Positions 1 through 7,967 of a DNA stretch of 22,526 nt are shown here, piece by piece. A program made the translations under genes and the position numbers. Origin of the DNA: JBBKXP01 sp038251315. Lineage in GTDB: Bacteria; Pseudomonadota; Alphaproteobacteria; Rhodobacterales; Rhodobacteraceae. Numbering within the stretch: the stretch's first letter is position 1; every line of letters starts with the position of its first letter. The notes beneath the pieces were generated by a model, which saw nothing but the letters and a program-made list of their open reading frames with translations, did not search any database and had not been told where the DNA came from. The stretch lies in assembly GCA_038251315.1 (NCBI GenBank), contig JBBSBK010000059.1, positions 1-22,526 on the forward strand, in the 5' to 3' direction.

Positions 1-1557
1 GAACCGCTGGATGACCTGCGCGGTTGTGGTGTCGTCGACCGGGCCAGCCTTTGAGGGGATGACCTCGAGCAGGAATTCGAGCCTATTGCGCCGGGCAGCG
101 TAGAACAGGCGGGTGACGGTCGCCTCTTGGTCCGCCAGCATCGCCGCGTCGTCGTCGGGGTGGTAAAAGCACAGGACCTTGACGACGTGGTCGAGCGGCC
201 ATTCGGCCAGCCCGCCGTAATCGGGGCCGATTTCAGGTTCCAGTGTCAGGGGGCGCGACCCCGGCCATTCCACGGGCCGCCCGATCCACAGACCCTGACC
301 CGCCGCGCGGTAAAGCGCATCGCGCCCCAGCCGTGAATCGCACAGCAGGCCATAGCCGGGGCGGCCATTGGCGACCTGTACACAGGCGTCCAGACATAGC
401 GATTTGAACGCGCCGATCTTTTCTGGCGTTGCCCCCGGCAAATCCTCTAGCTGCATCCGGTGGTCAAACGCGAACACCCGCAGGTCGGGCCATTCGCCGC
501 GCCGATTGGTCGACCAGTGGAGTTGCTCCAATGCCTGATCGTGGCGCAGCGCGGGGGTAACGACGCCACGTTTTAGAAAGAACTGCAACTCGTCCCAGCT
601 GGGGTAGGCAGGCGCGCAGCCGTGGCGGCTGACTGCAAAGGCGCCACAGGCGTTGGCGTACTTCAGCGCGGTTGGCCAGTCGGCCCCGTCCAGCCAGCCA
701 CGCAGCAGGCCCGACATGAACCCGTCGCCCGCGCCAAGCACGTTGAAGACCTCGATAGGAAAACCGGGGCCGCTTTGGCCTTGGTCCAGCGTGTCGGGGA
801 TCGCCCCGGTGAATGCCGCCGCGCCCATCGGACCGCGTTTGCAGACCAGAACAGCGCGGCTGATCGCGCGGACATTGCGCAGCGCGGTGATCGTGTCGGT
901 GGACCCCCCCGCGATGTGAAACTCTTCCTCGGTGCCGACGATCAGGTCAAACATCGGCAGGGTTTTCTGCAACCGGGCCGTGACGGCAGCAGATTCGATA
1001 AACCGGCTTTCTCCATCGCCATGCCCCGCCAGGCCCCAAAGGTTCGGGCGGTAGTCGATATCGAGTGCGGTCTGTGCGCCGTTTTCGCGGGCGAGGTGCA
1101 GGGCCTTCAACACCGCTGCTTCGGTGCGCGGATGGCTCAGATGCGTGCCGGTAGCGACGACGGCGCGCGCCTTCGCGATGAACGCGGGGTCGATGTCATC
1201 CTCGCACAGCGCCATATCCGCACAGTTTTCGCGGTAGAAGATCAGCGGAAACTGCGTCTGATCGCGGATGCCCAGCAGGACCAGCGCAGTCAGCCGGTCG
1301 GGGTCGGTCACGATGCCATCCGTCGCCACCCCTTCCGCCGCCAGTTGTTCGCGGATGAACCGCCCCATATGTTCGTCGCCGACGCGGGTGATGAGCGCCG
1401 ATTTCAGACCCAGCCGCGCAGTCCCGACAGCGATGTTGGTGGGCGACCCGCCGACATATTTGGCGAACGACCCCATATCCTCGAGCCGCCCACCGACCTG
1501 CATCCCGTACAGATCGACCGACGCCCGCCCGATGGTGATAAGGTCGAGGGGTTTCAC
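1..1557 (-). CDS. iolC: 5-dehydro-2-deoxygluconokinase IolC with C-terminal DUF2090 domain (3' end outside window)
   Basis: This is a PfkB/ribokinase-family sugar kinase of myo-inositol catabolism, which phosphorylates 5-dehydro-2-deoxy-D-gluconate in the cytoplasm. I read 519 codons without a stop, so the C-terminus is missing. Residues 1-330 are the kinase: the N-terminal substrate-binding motif GGSPTNIAVG lies near 38-47, and the ATP/anion-hole motif GAGDGF has the catalytic Asp at 278. From about residue 345 the protein continues into a DUF2090 aldolase-like domain (VFAFDHRMQLEDLPGA), a fusion common in proteobacterial IolC proteins of about 640 residues. The GTG start at 1557-1555 overlaps the TGA of iolG in the sequence GTGA, so the two genes are translationally coupled. 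The family call is firm. Whether the DUF2090 part has its own activity cannot be read here. Confidence 0.93.
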   Translation of the reverse strand, partial: MKPLDLITIGRASVDLYGMQVGGRLEDMGSFAKYVGGSPTNIAVGTARLGLKSALITRVGDEHMGRFIREQLAAEGVATDGIVTDPDRLTALVLLGIRDQTQFPLIFYRENCADMALCEDDIDPAFIAKARAVVATGTHLSHPRTEAAVLKALHLARENGAQTALDIDYRPNLWGLAGHGDGESRFIESAAVTARLQKTLPMFDLIVGTEEEFHIAGGSTDTITALRNVRAISRAVLVCKRGPMGAAAFTGAIPDTLDQGQSGPGFPIEVFNVLGAGDGFMSGLLRGWLDGADWPTALKYANACGAFAVSRHGCAPAYPSWDELQFFLKRGVVTPALRHDQALEQLHWSTNRRGEWPDLRVFAFDHRMQLEDLPGATPEKIGAFKSLCLDACVQVANGRPGYGLLCDSRLGRDALYRAAGQGLWIGRPVEWPGSRPLTLEPEIGPDYGGLAEWPLDHVVKVLCFYHPDDDAAMLADQEATVTRLFYAARRNRLEFLLEVIPSKAGPVDDTTTAQVIQRF

Positions 1558-2549
1558 AACGTCACAGTCACGGCGCGACCCGTCTGCACCGATTCCAGCG
1601 CCGCGTCGGCCAGCACCAGCGCCGCCAGCCCATCGGCCCCGGTGGTCGGGGTCGGCGCACCTTTGGTCACAGCCGCGACGAAGGCGGCGATTTCGTTGGC
1701 GTAGGCGGTAACATAGCGGGTCATGAAGAAATCAAGCAGTGGCGGGCGGGTGAACCCATTGGCCCCTGCCACCTCGATATTGGCCACACGCATGTTGTCG
1801 GCGGCGACCGCGCCCAGCGACCCATGCACCTCGATCCGCTGGTCGTAGCCATAGGTGGCGCGGCGGCTGTTGGTGATGATCGCCTGACGGCCCGACGCCG
1901 TGCGCAGGATCACGTTGACACTGTCGAAATCGCCCGCCTTGCCGATGGCCGGATCAACAAGGTTGGACGCGGCGGCAATGACGGTTTCAGGTTCCTCGCC
2001 CAGCAGCCAACGGGCCATGTCGAAATCGTGGATCGTCATGTCGCGAAAAATCCCGCCGGACCGTTTGATGTAATCGACCGGCGGCGCACCGGGGTCGCGG
2101 GACGTGATCGTGACCATCTCGACGCTGCCGACATGTCCGGCATCAATGGCGGCCTTGACGGCGATGAAATCGGGGTCGAACCGGCGATTGAACCCGACCA
2201 TCAGAACCGCGTTTTGGGCGGCGACGACCTTCAGACATTGCCGCACGCGCTTGACCGACAGATCAATCGGCTTTTCGCAAAAGATCGCTTTGCCCGCCCG
2301 CGCTGCCTGTTCGATCAGATCGGCGTGGGTATCGGTCGGGGTGCAGATCACCACCGCGTCGATGTCGTCCGCGCCGATGATCGCTTCAATGGCGCGGATA
2401 TCGCAGTTATAGGCGTCGGCCATATCCTGCGCGGCTGTCGCGATGGGGTCGGCGATAGCAACCAGCGCCGCGCCGGGCGTGCCTGCGATAGCCTTGGAAT
2501 GGACTCGGCCAATGCGGCCAGCGCCCAGAACGCCGAAACGAAGGGTCAT
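1554..2549 (-). CDS. iolG: Inositol 2-dehydrogenase IolG
   Basis: This 331-residue Gfo/Idh/MocA oxidoreductase should oxidise myo-inositol to scyllo-inosose with NAD+, the first step of inositol degradation. The Rossmann motif GAGRIG is at residues 9-14. The EKP motif gives Lys93, and the stretch FRDMTIHDFD gives Asp170 and His174; these match the catalytic Lys-Asp-His set of Bacillus IolG in spacing. The ATG at 2549 starts right at the Rossmann strand (MTLRFGVLG), and the open frame that continues upstream has no family similarity. The Shine-Dalgarno match is weak (GAG, about 8 bases upstream). The gene is first in a minus-strand pair with iolC (4-base overlap) and is divergent from the sulfatase-fold gene. 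A scyllo- or chiro-inositol preference cannot be excluded, but adjacency to iolC favours inositol catabolism. Confidence 0.93.
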   Translation of the reverse strand: MTLRFGVLGAGRIGRVHSKAIAGTPGAALVAIADPIATAAQDMADAYNCDIRAIEAIIGADDIDAVVICTPTDTHADLIEQAARAGKAIFCEKPIDLSVKRVRQCLKVVAAQNAVLMVGFNRRFDPDFIAVKAAIDAGHVGSVEMVTITSRDPGAPPVDYIKRSGGIFRDMTIHDFDMARWLLGEEPETVIAAASNLVDPAIGKAGDFDSVNVILRTASGRQAIITNSRRATYGYDQRIEVHGSLGAVAADNMRVANIEVAGANGFTRPPLLDFFMTRYVTAYANEIAAFVAAVTKGAPTPTTGADGLAALVLADAALESVQTGRAVTVTL

Positions 2550-2672
2550 AAAATTGCTCGTTTGGTTGGCCCGCACTGGGCTGGTTTGATCGCGCCCATC
2601 TTTCGGCGCAGGCGCGGGCGGCGTCAATCGTGCGCGGTTGACCGTCACACATTTCCGGTCCACCTCTACGGC
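2550..2672. promoter_or_regulatory. Divergent intergenic region between iolG and the sulfatase-fold gene
   Basis: These 123 bases must hold the upstream signals of both divergent genes. A TTGACG -35-like hexamer for iolG is visible on the minus strand at 2627-2622, and a TTGACC on the plus strand at 2638-2643. Neither has a good -10 partner at the usual distance, so no promoter is assigned. A short inverted repeat (GCCC, 5-base loop, GGGC) lies around 2568-2580 within the iolG leader. The assignment of regulatory function is inference from position only. Confidence 0.3.
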
Positions 2673-4262
2673 ATGGCCCGCAATATCCTGTTCATCATGT
2701 GCGACCAGTTGCGCCATGACTACCTTGGCTGCACCGGGCATCCGCATCTGACGACGCCTCACCTCGACGCGCTGGCCGCTGACGGCACGCTGTTTACCCG
2801 TGCCTATGTGCAATCGCCGATCTGCGGCCCCAGCCGGATGTCGACCTATACCGGCCGCTATGTCCGTTCGCACGGGTCGCTGATGAACGGCTATCCGCTG
2901 CGTCTGGGCGAAATGACGCTGGGCGATTACCTGCGACCCCTTGGCGTCGATACCGTGCTGGTCGGCAAGACCCACATGCGCCCGGACCGCGAAGCGATGG
3001 AACGGTATGGGCTGGACCCCGACACCGTTATCGGGGCGCGGCTGTCGGAATGTGGGTTCGATGCGTTCGAACGCGACGACGGGCTGCACCCCGACAGGGG
3101 CTATGCGCCGTCCCCGGCATATAACCGCGACCTGACCGCAAAGGGCTACGCGGGCGCGAACCCGTGGCACAGCGCCACCAATTCCACCGATGCGGGCAGC
3201 GGCTGGTTCCTGCGCAACGCTGACCGTCCCGCCAAGGTGGCCGAGGCGGACAGCGAAACGCCCTACCTGACCCGCCGCTTCATGGATTTTATCGACAGCC
3301 GCACCGACGACACCCCGTGGTGCTGCCATCTGTCGTTCATCAAACCGCACTGGCCCTATGTCGTCCCAGCGCCCTACCACGCCATGTTTGGCCCCGACAC
3401 GTGGTTGCGCCCCGTTCGGGCAGAGCAAGAACGCGCCGATCCGCACCCAGTCTACAAGGCGTTCATGGACCTGCGCGTCAGCCGCGCCTTTGCTCGCGAC
3501 GAGGTGCGCAACACCGTGCTGCCCGCCTACATGGGCCTTATCAAACAGATCGACGACCAGATGGGCCTGCTGTTCGCATTCCTGCGCGAGCTCGGGCTGT
3601 GGGACGATACGCTGATCGTGTTCACGTCGGATCACGGCGATTATCTGGGCGATCACTGGCTGGGGGAAAAGGATCTGTTCCACGACCCGGCGGTCAAGGT
3701 GCCGCTGATCATCCGCGACCCCGATGCGGGGGCAATGCGCGGACAGGTCTGCGATGCGCTGGTCGAGGCGATCGATCTGGCGCCAACGTTCAACGCCTTT
3801 TACGACGGCCCGGATCAGTCGCATCGGATGGAGGGCCGGTCGCTGTTGCCGTTGCTGTGCGGCGAGCGACCGGATTGGCGCAAGGTCGCGTTTTCCGAAT
3901 ACGACTATGCGCATCTGCCGGGGCGGGCGGAACTGGGCCGTGGTCAGCGCGATGCAAAACTCATCATGGCCTGCGATGCGCGCTGGAAGATGATCCATTG
4001 CGACGGCTTTCCGCCGATGCTGTTCGACCTGCAAACCGACCCCGACGAACTGCACGATCTGGGCCGCGATCCGGCCACCGTGGCGGTGCGTGACCGCCTG
4101 ACAACGGCAATCTTCGACTGGACCCGCCGCGAACGTCAGCGTGTCACGGTCAGCGACGCCGATGTGGCCCGCAACACCGATCGGGGCGATGTAGCGGCGG
4201 GAATCCTGATCGGGTTTGCCGATCCAGACGAACTGGCCGCCTATCTAACGGAGGACGATTGA
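2673..4262 (+). CDS. Sulfatase-fold hydrolase, phosphonate monoester hydrolase/arylsulfatase type
   Basis: This 529-residue alkaline-phosphatase-superfamily enzyme should hydrolyse phosphonate or phosphate mono-/diesters or sulfate esters. The sulfatase signature is complete: CGPSR at 51-55, where Cys51 would become formylglycine. Predicted metal ligands are Asp11-Gln12 near the N-terminus and Asp320-His321 in FTSDHGDYLGDH. Supporting active-site residues are Lys99/His101 (GKTH) and His226 (KPHWPY). Segments such as APYHAM, a GLI-x-QIDD stretch and a PPMLFDL segment near the C-terminus resemble what I recall of the Rhizobium/Burkholderia phosphonate monoester hydrolases, and the length fits (about 510-550). 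No signal peptide is visible, so a cytoplasmic location is likely. The start was set at ATG 2673 because the homologous core begins there (MARNILFIMCDQ); the frame is open far upstream opposite iolG, which I regard as a shadow. The substrate is unknown. Confidence 0.85.
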   Translation: MARNILFIMCDQLRHDYLGCTGHPHLTTPHLDALAADGTLFTRAYVQSPICGPSRMSTYTGRYVRSHGSLMNGYPLRLGEMTLGDYLRPLGVDTVLVGKTHMRPDREAMERYGLDPDTVIGARLSECGFDAFERDDGLHPDRGYAPSPAYNRDLTAKGYAGANPWHSATNSTDAGSGWFLRNADRPAKVAEADSETPYLTRRFMDFIDSRTDDTPWCCHLSFIKPHWPYVVPAPYHAMFGPDTWLRPVRAEQERADPHPVYKAFMDLRVSRAFARDEVRNTVLPAYMGLIKQIDDQMGLLFAFLRELGLWDDTLIVFTSDHGDYLGDHWLGEKDLFHDPAVKVPLIIRDPDAGAMRGQVCDALVEAIDLAPTFNAFYDGPDQSHRMEGRSLLPLLCGERPDWRKVAFSEYDYAHLPGRAELGRGQRDAKLIMACDARWKMIHCDGFPPMLFDLQTDPDELHDLGRDPATVAVRDRLTTAIFDWTRRERQRVTVSDADVARNTDRGDVAAGILIGFADPDELAAYLTEDD

Positions 4263-4323
4263 AGGTTTTACTTCCCCGCCCGCCGCATTAAGTTGCGCGA
4301 CGAACAACGCAAAGCATCCCCTT

Positions 4324-5250
4324 ATGACCGCCATCGTTCAGGTGAAAAACCTGTCAAAGAAATATGCGACCGGATTCGAGGCGCTGAAAAACGTATCGCT
4401 CGACATTACCGAGGGCGAAATCATCGCCCTGCTTGGCCCCAACGGTGCCGGCAAGACGACGCTGATTTCCACGATCTGCGGGATCACCATGCCGACCAGC
4501 GGAACGATCACCGTCGGCGGTCATGACGTGCAGACCGATTTCCGCGCCGCCCGCGCGCTGATCGGACTGGTGCCGCAAGAGGTCAATCTTGAACCCTTCG
4601 AAAAAGTCATCAACACGATGCGCTTTTCGCGTGGCCTTTTTGGCAAGCCGCAGAACGATGCGTATCTGGACAAGGTGCTGAAACAACTGTCGCTGGACGA
4701 CAAACGCGACAGCGCGATCCGTACCCTTTCGGGCGGCATGAAGCGCCGGGTGCTGATCGCCAAGGCGCTGGCGCACGAACCCCGCGTGCTGTTCCTTGAC
4801 GAACCCACCGCCGGGGTCGATGTCGAACTGCGTAAGGACATGTGGAACGTCGTTGCCGCCCTCAAGGCGACGGGCGTCACCATCATTCTGACGACCCATT
4901 ATATCGAAGAGGCCGAAGCGATTGCCGACCGGGTCGGCATCATCGCCAATGGCGAGATTCTGCTGGTGCAGAACAAGGCCGAACTGATGGCGCAGATGGG
5001 CAAAAAGCAGTTGCGCGTCGAATTGACAGCGGCGGTCGATGCAGTGCCCGCCGCCTTGTCCGCCTACAAACTGGAACGCGCCGACGATGGCCGCACGCTG
5101 GTCTTTACCTATGATACCAAGGCCGACCGCACCGGCATCACCACCCTGCTGACCGATCTGCAAAAGGCCGGATTGCAGATGAAAGACCTGCAAACCCAGC
5201 AAAGCAGTCTTGAGGACATCTTTGTCGGGCTGGTCAAGGAAGCAACATGA
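4324..5250 (+). CDS. ABC transporter ATP-binding protein (YadG-like exporter family)
   Basis: This is a 308-residue ATPase subunit of an ABC-2 type exporter. All nucleotide-binding motifs are present: Walker A GPNGAGKTT at 38-46, Q-loop Gln85 (VPQE), signature LSGGM at 135-139, Walker B VLFLDEP at 155-161 with catalytic Glu160, and H-loop His192. A C-terminal extension of about 90 residues after the ATPase core is usual for this branch. The stop overlaps the start of the permease gene by 4 bases (ATGA at 5247-5250), so the two subunits are co-translated. The sequence resembles the E. coli YadG/YadH pair, whose substrate is not established. No clear Shine-Dalgarno sequence precedes ATG 4324. 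Confidence 0.92.
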   Translation: MTAIVQVKNLSKKYATGFEALKNVSLDITEGEIIALLGPNGAGKTTLISTICGITMPTSGTITVGGHDVQTDFRAARALIGLVPQEVNLEPFEKVINTMRFSRGLFGKPQNDAYLDKVLKQLSLDDKRDSAIRTLSGGMKRRVLIAKALAHEPRVLFLDEPTAGVDVELRKDMWNVVAALKATGVTIILTTHYIEEAEAIADRVGIIANGEILLVQNKAELMAQMGKKQLRVELTAAVDAVPAALSAYKLERADDGRTLVFTYDTKADRTGITTLLTDLQKAGLQMKDLQTQQSSLEDIFVGLVKEAT

Positions 5251-6008
5251 ATTTGGTCGCGGTTCAATCCATCTATCGCTTTGAAATGGCGCGATTCTTT
5301 CGCACCGTAATGCAAAGCCTGCTGTCGCCGGTCATATCGACGTCGCTGTATTTCGTCGTTTTCGGCGCCGCGATCGGCAGCCGCATCACCGAAGTCGAGG
5401 GGGTCAGCTACGGCGCCTTCATCGTTCCGGGCCTCATCATGCTGGCGGTGATGACCCAAGCCACGTCGAACGCATCGTTCGGCATCTATTTCCCGAAATT
5501 CATCGGCACGATCTATGAACTGCTGTCGGCCCCGGTCAATTTTATCGAAATCACCATCGGTTATGTCGGGGCGGCGGCGACCAAGGCGCTGATCATCGGG
5601 CTGGTGATCCTTGCCACGTCATTCCTGTTCGTCGAGGTCCATATTGTGCATCCCTTCGCGATGTTGGCGTTTCTGGTGATGACCTGCATTTCGTTTTCGC
5701 TACTTGGTTTTATCATCGGCATCTGGGCCAAGAATTTCGAACAGTTGCAATTGATCCCGCTGCTCATCATCACGCCACTGGTGTTCCTTGGCGGCAGTTT
5801 TTATTCGACCACGATGCTGCCGCCGTTCTGGCAGACCGTGACCCTTTTCAACCCGGTGCACTACCTGATTTCAGGCTTCCGCTGGTCGTTCTTTGGCCTC
5901 GCTGACGTGCCGGTGGGCGTGTCGCTGGTGGCCATCGCGGTGTTCATGGGCCTGTGCATGGCGGCGATCTGGCTGATCTTTCGCACTGGCTGGCGAATTC
6001 GGTCGTAG
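5247..6008 (+). CDS. ABC-2 type transporter permease (YadH-like)
   Basis: This 253-residue integral membrane protein is the partner of the preceding ATPase. About six hydrophobic segments are visible, including the stretches starting near residues 24 (LLSPVISTSLYF), 60 (VPGLIMLAVM) and 105 (GYVGAAATKALI), two more through about residue 180 (a LLIITPLVFLGG segment) and a last one near the C-terminus. The segment LSAPVNFIEI followed by a glycine/alanine-rich helix is typical of ABC-2 membrane proteins of the YadH/NodJ group. The gene starts inside the end of the ATPase gene (4-base overlap). Substrate and direction are inferred only from family (export). There is no sign of truncation. Confidence 0.9.
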   Translation: MNLVAVQSIYRFEMARFFRTVMQSLLSPVISTSLYFVVFGAAIGSRITEVEGVSYGAFIVPGLIMLAVMTQATSNASFGIYFPKFIGTIYELLSAPVNFIEITIGYVGAAATKALIIGLVILATSFLFVEVHIVHPFAMLAFLVMTCISFSLLGFIIGIWAKNFEQLQLIPLLIITPLVFLGGSFYSTTMLPPFWQTVTLFNPVHYLISGFRWSFFGLADVPVGVSLVAIAVFMGLCMAAIWLIFRTGWRIRS

Positions 6009-6058
6009 GGCCGGCCATAGGGTTGTCGGCCTGCACTCCCCGGCATACATGGTGGCAG

Positions 6059-6853
6059 ATGAAGCACCTTATCCCCTTCGTTAAATCCGTCCCGGTGGTG
6101 TCGGTGATCCGCCTCCAAGGGGCCATCGCCAACGGGTCGCGCGGCATGGATGATGTCGGCCTGGGGCCGGTTCTGGAAAAGGCGTTTGCCAAGGGCAAAC
6201 CCGCAGCTGTCGCGCTGGAAATCAACTGCCCCGGCGGGTCGCCCGTGCAATCCTCACTGATCGGCGCGCGGATCAGGCGGCTGGCGGACGAACACAAGGT
6301 GCCGGTGTTCGCCTTTATCGAAGATGTGGCGGCATCGGGCGGCTATTGGCTTGCCTGCGCGGCGGACGAGATTTTCGTCGATCCGTCGTCGGTGATCGGG
6401 TCGATCGGGGTGATTTCCGCTGGGTTCGGGGCGCACGAGGCCGTCGCGCGCTATGGCGTCGAACGGCGCGTCTATACCGCGGGCAAATCCAAAAGCATGC
6501 TCGACCCGTTCCAGCCGGAAAAACCGGCGGACGTCAAACGGCTCAAGGGCTGGCTGGAAGATATCCACGGCAGTTTTATCGCGCAGGTCAAAGCGCGGCG
6601 CGGGGCGAAACTGGCCGACAACCCCGATATTTTCACGGGCGAGGTCTGGATCGGCCAAAAGGGCGTCGAACAGGGGCTTGCCGATGGCATCGGGCATCTG
6701 GTGCCGGTCATGCGGGCGCGGTTCGGTGACAAGATCAAATTTCGCCGCTACGGCCCGCGCAAATCGCTGTTCCGCCGCTTTGGCGCAAGCATCGTCGACG
6801 ATGCCTTTGCCGGGATCGAGGAACGGGCGGCGTTTGCCCGGTTCGGTCTTTAG
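6059..6853 (+). CDS. S49 family serine peptidase (SppA/SohB-like)
   Basis: This 264-residue protein belongs to the signal peptide peptidase A (S49) family, which uses a Ser-Lys dyad to degrade peptides at the membrane. The nucleophile is predicted as Ser93 in AASGGYW. The general base is predicted as Lys145 in AGKSKSMLDPF, 52 residues downstream, which equals the Ser147-Lys199 spacing I recall for Bacillus SppA. The NCPGGSP motif at 56-62 precedes the nucleophile as expected. Unlike many family members it has no obvious N-terminal transmembrane anchor. ATG 6059 was chosen because the in-frame sequence upstream overlaps the permease gene and does not look like SppA; no strong Shine-Dalgarno motif is present. 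The next gene starts 3 bases after its stop, suggesting one operon. Confidence 0.9.
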   Translation: MKHLIPFVKSVPVVSVIRLQGAIANGSRGMDDVGLGPVLEKAFAKGKPAAVALEINCPGGSPVQSSLIGARIRRLADEHKVPVFAFIEDVAASGGYWLACAADEIFVDPSSVIGSIGVISAGFGAHEAVARYGVERRVYTAGKSKSMLDPFQPEKPADVKRLKGWLEDIHGSFIAQVKARRGAKLADNPDIFTGEVWIGQKGVEQGLADGIGHLVPVMRARFGDKIKFRRYGPRKSLFRRFGASIVDDAFAGIEERAAFARFGL

Positions 6854-6856
6854 CGC

Positions 6857-7018
6857 ATGATTTTCAAGATCATTTCCCTGTTCCTGATCGGCATGGCGGT
6901 TCTGGCCATCATCGGGCGTCTGCGGTTTCCGGGACAGGCGCGGCTGGCGGCCGCCAAATGCCCCAGTTGCGGGCGATACCGGATCGGCAAGGGGCCGTGC
7001 AAATGCGGGCGGGCATAG
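6857..7018 (+). CDS. Small membrane-anchored zinc-ribbon protein (53 aa, uncharacterised)
   Basis: This short gene encodes 53 residues. An N-terminal hydrophobic helix (about residues 4-20, IISLFLIGMAVLAIIG) is followed by a basic linker and a C-terminal CPSC...CKC cysteine cluster (Cys35, Cys38, Cys48, Cys50) that looks like a minimal zinc ribbon. It is squeezed between the S49 peptidase (3-base gap) and the antiporter gene, with its TAG stop forming part of the antiporter's Shine-Dalgarno sequence, so it is probably translated as part of the operon. I do not recognise a named family. A role in metal binding at the inner face of the membrane is inference. The lack of any gap for it in the gene order and its coherent composition argue that it is real. 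Confidence 0.7.
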   Translation: MIFKIISLFLIGMAVLAIIGRLRFPGQARLAAAKCPSCGRYRIGKGPCKCGRA

Positions 7019-7025
7019 GATGCTG

Positions 7026-7967
7026 ATGGACTGGGTCTATACGATCCTTGGGCTGTGCATTCTGCTGCTGGCGGGTGATGCGCTGGTCAAAGGTGCGGTC
7101 AATCTGGCGCTGCGGGTCGGTATCCCCGCGTTGATCGTGTCGCTGACCGTCGTGGCCTTCGGGACATCTGCCCCGGAACTGCTGATTTCGGTTCAGGCGA
7201 TTGCGGACGGTTTGCCTGGTATCGCCATCGGTAACGTCGTCGGTTCGAACATCGCCAACGTGCTTTTGGTGCTTGGCATCCCGGCGCTGCTGGCGACGAT
7301 CCATTCCAGCGAGTGCGACACCAAGGCGAGCTATCTCCAGATGCTCGCGGCGACCGTCTTGTTCATCGGCCTATGTTTCTTTGGCGTACTGACATGGATC
7401 AGCGGGCTGATCCTGCTGGCCGCACTGGCGGCGATGCTGACCCATGCGATTGTCGAGGTGAAGCGGCACAAGCGCAGTCAGGACACGGCAATCGAGAATG
7501 TCGAAGGCGCCGACCCGAACATGCCTTGGGCCAAGATCGCCCTGTTTCTGGCGCTCGGTCTGATCGGGCTGCCGCTGGGGGCCAGCCTGCTGATCGACGG
7601 GGCCAGCGGGATCGCGCGGGGTTTCGGGATCAGCGAAACGGTCATCGGCCTGACGCTGGTCGCGGTCGGTACGTCGCTGCCGGAACTGGCGACGACGGTC
7701 ATCGCCGCGCTGCGTCGGCAGGCCGATGTGGCGCTGGGCAATGTCATCGGGTCGAACATGTTCAATCTCTTGGGCATCATGGGCGTGGCGACGCTGGTTG
7801 GTCCGATCCCCGTCGATGCGCAGTTTCTGACTTTCGATCTGTGGGTGATGCTGGGGGTGGCGCTGCTGATGATCCCGTTCGTCTTCCTTCGCCAGAACAT
7901 CACACGGGTCTGGGGCATTGGCCTGACGGCACTATATATCGCTTATGCCGTCGCGGTGCTGATCTGA
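7026..7967 (+). CDS. Calcium/sodium antiporter (CaCA family, YrbG-like)
   Basis: This 313-residue inner-membrane protein should exchange Ca2+ for Na+ (or H+). It shows the internal duplication of the CaCA family: alpha-1 repeat GTSAPE at 46-51 with GNVVGSN at 69-75, and alpha-2 repeat GTSLPE at 215-220 with GNVIGSN at 238-244. The two conserved Glu residues are the ion-coordinating ones of the family. About ten hydrophobic segments are present, with a charged cytoplasmic loop (EVKRHKRSQD) near residues 144-153. ATG 7026 is preferred because TAGGA at 7016-7020 lies 5 bases before it; ATG 7020 would add two residues. The stop overlaps the start of the next gene by one base. Confidence 0.92.
   Translation: MDWVYTILGLCILLLAGDALVKGAVNLALRVGIPALIVSLTVVAFGTSAPELLISVQAIADGLPGIAIGNVVGSNIANVLLVLGIPALLATIHSSECDTKASYLQMLAATVLFIGLCFFGVLTWISGLILLAALAAMLTHAIVEVKRHKRSQDTAIENVEGADPNMPWAKIALFLALGLIGLPLGASLLIDGASGIARGFGISETVIGLTLVAVGTSLPELATTVIAALRRQADVALGNVIGSNMFNLLGIMGVATLVGPIPVDAQFLTFDLWVMLGVALLMIPFVFLRQNITRVWGIGLTALYIAYAVAVLI

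Noticed and set aside
622..1704. A 360-codon plus-strand open frame opposite iolC
   Set aside because: The minus strand reads as a complete PfkB kinase with catalytic motif GAGDG through this region; the plus-strand translation has no domain.
1824..2672. Upstream in-frame extension of the sulfatase-fold gene
   Set aside because: It is antisense to iolG, has no sulfatase-like sequence, and would make the protein far longer than its family.
2550..4055. Upstream in-frame extension of iolG to an 833-residue protein
   Set aside because: The extension lies antisense to the sulfatase-fold gene, and IolG begins exactly at its Rossmann motif from ATG 2549.
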